Positions 5,464 to 5,779 of a stretch of 5,779 nucleotides of DNA are shown piece after piece (within the stretch, counting starts at the first letter, position 1; each line of letters starts with the position of its first letter). The DNA is from Actinomycetota bacterium (lineage in GTDB: Bacteria > Actinomycetota > Actinomycetes > Actinomycetales > Microbacteriaceae). Made by a program: the position numbers and the translations under genes. Under the pieces are notes generated by a model. The model saw only the letters and a list, made by a program, of their open reading frames with translations. It was not told the DNA's origin and searched no databases. The DNA lies in contig WLFI01000052.1 of assembly GCA_009703845.1 (NCBI GenBank), positions 1-5,779 on the forward strand, given 5' to 3'.

Positions 5464-5760
5464 CTAGAGCCTCCAGGGAGCCAAATCTTCTAGTGCGTTG
5501 CGAAGCCGTTCGGGGTCGATGCGCCAGTAGTTGTGCACCTTGCCGTTGATTAGCAGCACCGGAATTTCTTCTGAGTAGCGTTCGCGCAGCTCATCGTTAA
5601 AGTTGATGTCGTGCTCGACCAGGTCGACCTGAACGTGGCGTGCGACGCCGGTGTACTGGGCACGAAAATCGCCGACCACGGCGTTCACCACAACGCGCGC
5701 CTCATCGCAGAGGTGACAGCCGGCCTTGCCGATCAGGGTGAGTTGAATGCTTTGCGACAC
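5464..5760 (-). CDS. Glutaredoxin-like small thiol protein (DUF836 type)
   Basis: This is a 98-residue thioredoxin-fold protein of the glutaredoxin-like group common in actinobacteria. The active site GCHLCDEAR gives the redox pair Cys15 and Cys18 at the start of the first helix. IPVLLINGK at 66-74 provides the cis-proline Pro67 and the following strand. The C-terminal helix contains DPERLRNALEDL. No signal peptide is present, so it works in the cytoplasm, probably on disulfides or mixed disulfides. Actinobacteria usually use mycothiol rather than glutathione, so the partner is uncertain. The start is a GTG at 5760 with AGGA seven bases upstream; an in-frame TAG at 5772-5770 rules out a longer protein. 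In many actinobacteria, as I recall, a similar gene precedes rex and hemA. That is not so here: the next gene downstream is the unrecognised 64-residue one. Confidence 0.85.
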   Translation of the reverse strand: MSQSIQLTLIGKAGCHLCDEARVVVNAVVGDFRAQYTGVARHVQVDLVEHDINFNDELRERYSEEIPVLLINGKVHNYWRIDPERLRNALEDLAPWRL

Positions 5761-5767
5761 GTGAACA

Positions 5768-5771
5768 TCCT
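5768..5771 (-). promoter_or_regulatory. Ribosome binding site of the glutaredoxin-like gene
   Basis: AGGA on the minus strand lies 7 bases before the GTG at 5760. With the in-frame stop just upstream, it fixes the GTG as the start. The promoter lies beyond the right edge. Confidence 0.6.
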
Positions 5772-5779
5772 AAGGCGGC

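Noticed and set aside
1..5779. Mobile elements, CRISPR arrays, tRNA or rRNA genes, toxin-antitoxin or phage-defence modules
   Set aside because: Almost every base is accounted for by intact housekeeping-type genes with short intergenic gaps. I saw no repeat arrays, transposase motifs or tRNA cloverleaf sequences.

Overview
The window looks like ordinary chromosome from an actinobacterium of moderate GC content. A Microbacteriaceae-like source, such as a small freshwater actinobacterium, is my best guess. The reasons are the gene order histidine phosphatase - resA - ccdA - resB - ccsB, which matches the Mycobacterium tuberculosis Rv0525-Rv0529 order as I remember it; frequent GTG and TTG starts; a possible leaderless start; and a short 441-residue archaeal-like aspartyl-tRNA synthetase. 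The lineage is an inference, because no rRNA or other marker is present.

Layout. Positions 3758 down to 1 (minus strand) hold one tightly packed operon. It begins with a histidine phosphatase, followed by the thiol-disulfide lipoprotein resA, the membrane electron carrier ccdA, the System II heme-ligation subunit resB, and the first 68 codons of ccsB, which runs off the left edge. Adjacent genes overlap by 1 to 23 bases or lie 0 to 3 bases apart, so translation is probably coupled. A 92-base divergent intergenic region (3759-3850) separates this operon from aspS on the plus strand (3851-5176). aspS converges on a minus-strand pair: a glutaredoxin-like protein (5760-5464), then an unrecognised 64-residue protein (5416-5222) with a very strong ribosome binding site. 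The gap between the converging stop codons is only 45 bases, and I see no convincing terminator in it.

How the genes work together. CcdA passes electrons from cytoplasmic thioredoxin across the membrane to ResA, which keeps the CxxCH cysteines of apocytochromes c reduced. ResB and CcsB bring heme across and attach it. In actinobacteria this supplies the cytochrome bcc branch of respiration. The phosphatase at the head of the operon has no established role in this process. The glutaredoxin-like gene is also a thiol-redox protein but belongs to a separate transcription unit.

I did not find a mobile element, CRISPR array, defence system or clearly new multi-gene system. The points most worth checking are: resB and ccsB share one reading frame, split only by TAA AAA; the operon start may be leaderless; aspS has a divergent short-form sequence; the divergent region carries a triplet of GAGCGC inverted repeats; and there is an orphan 64-residue gene behind a palindrome.
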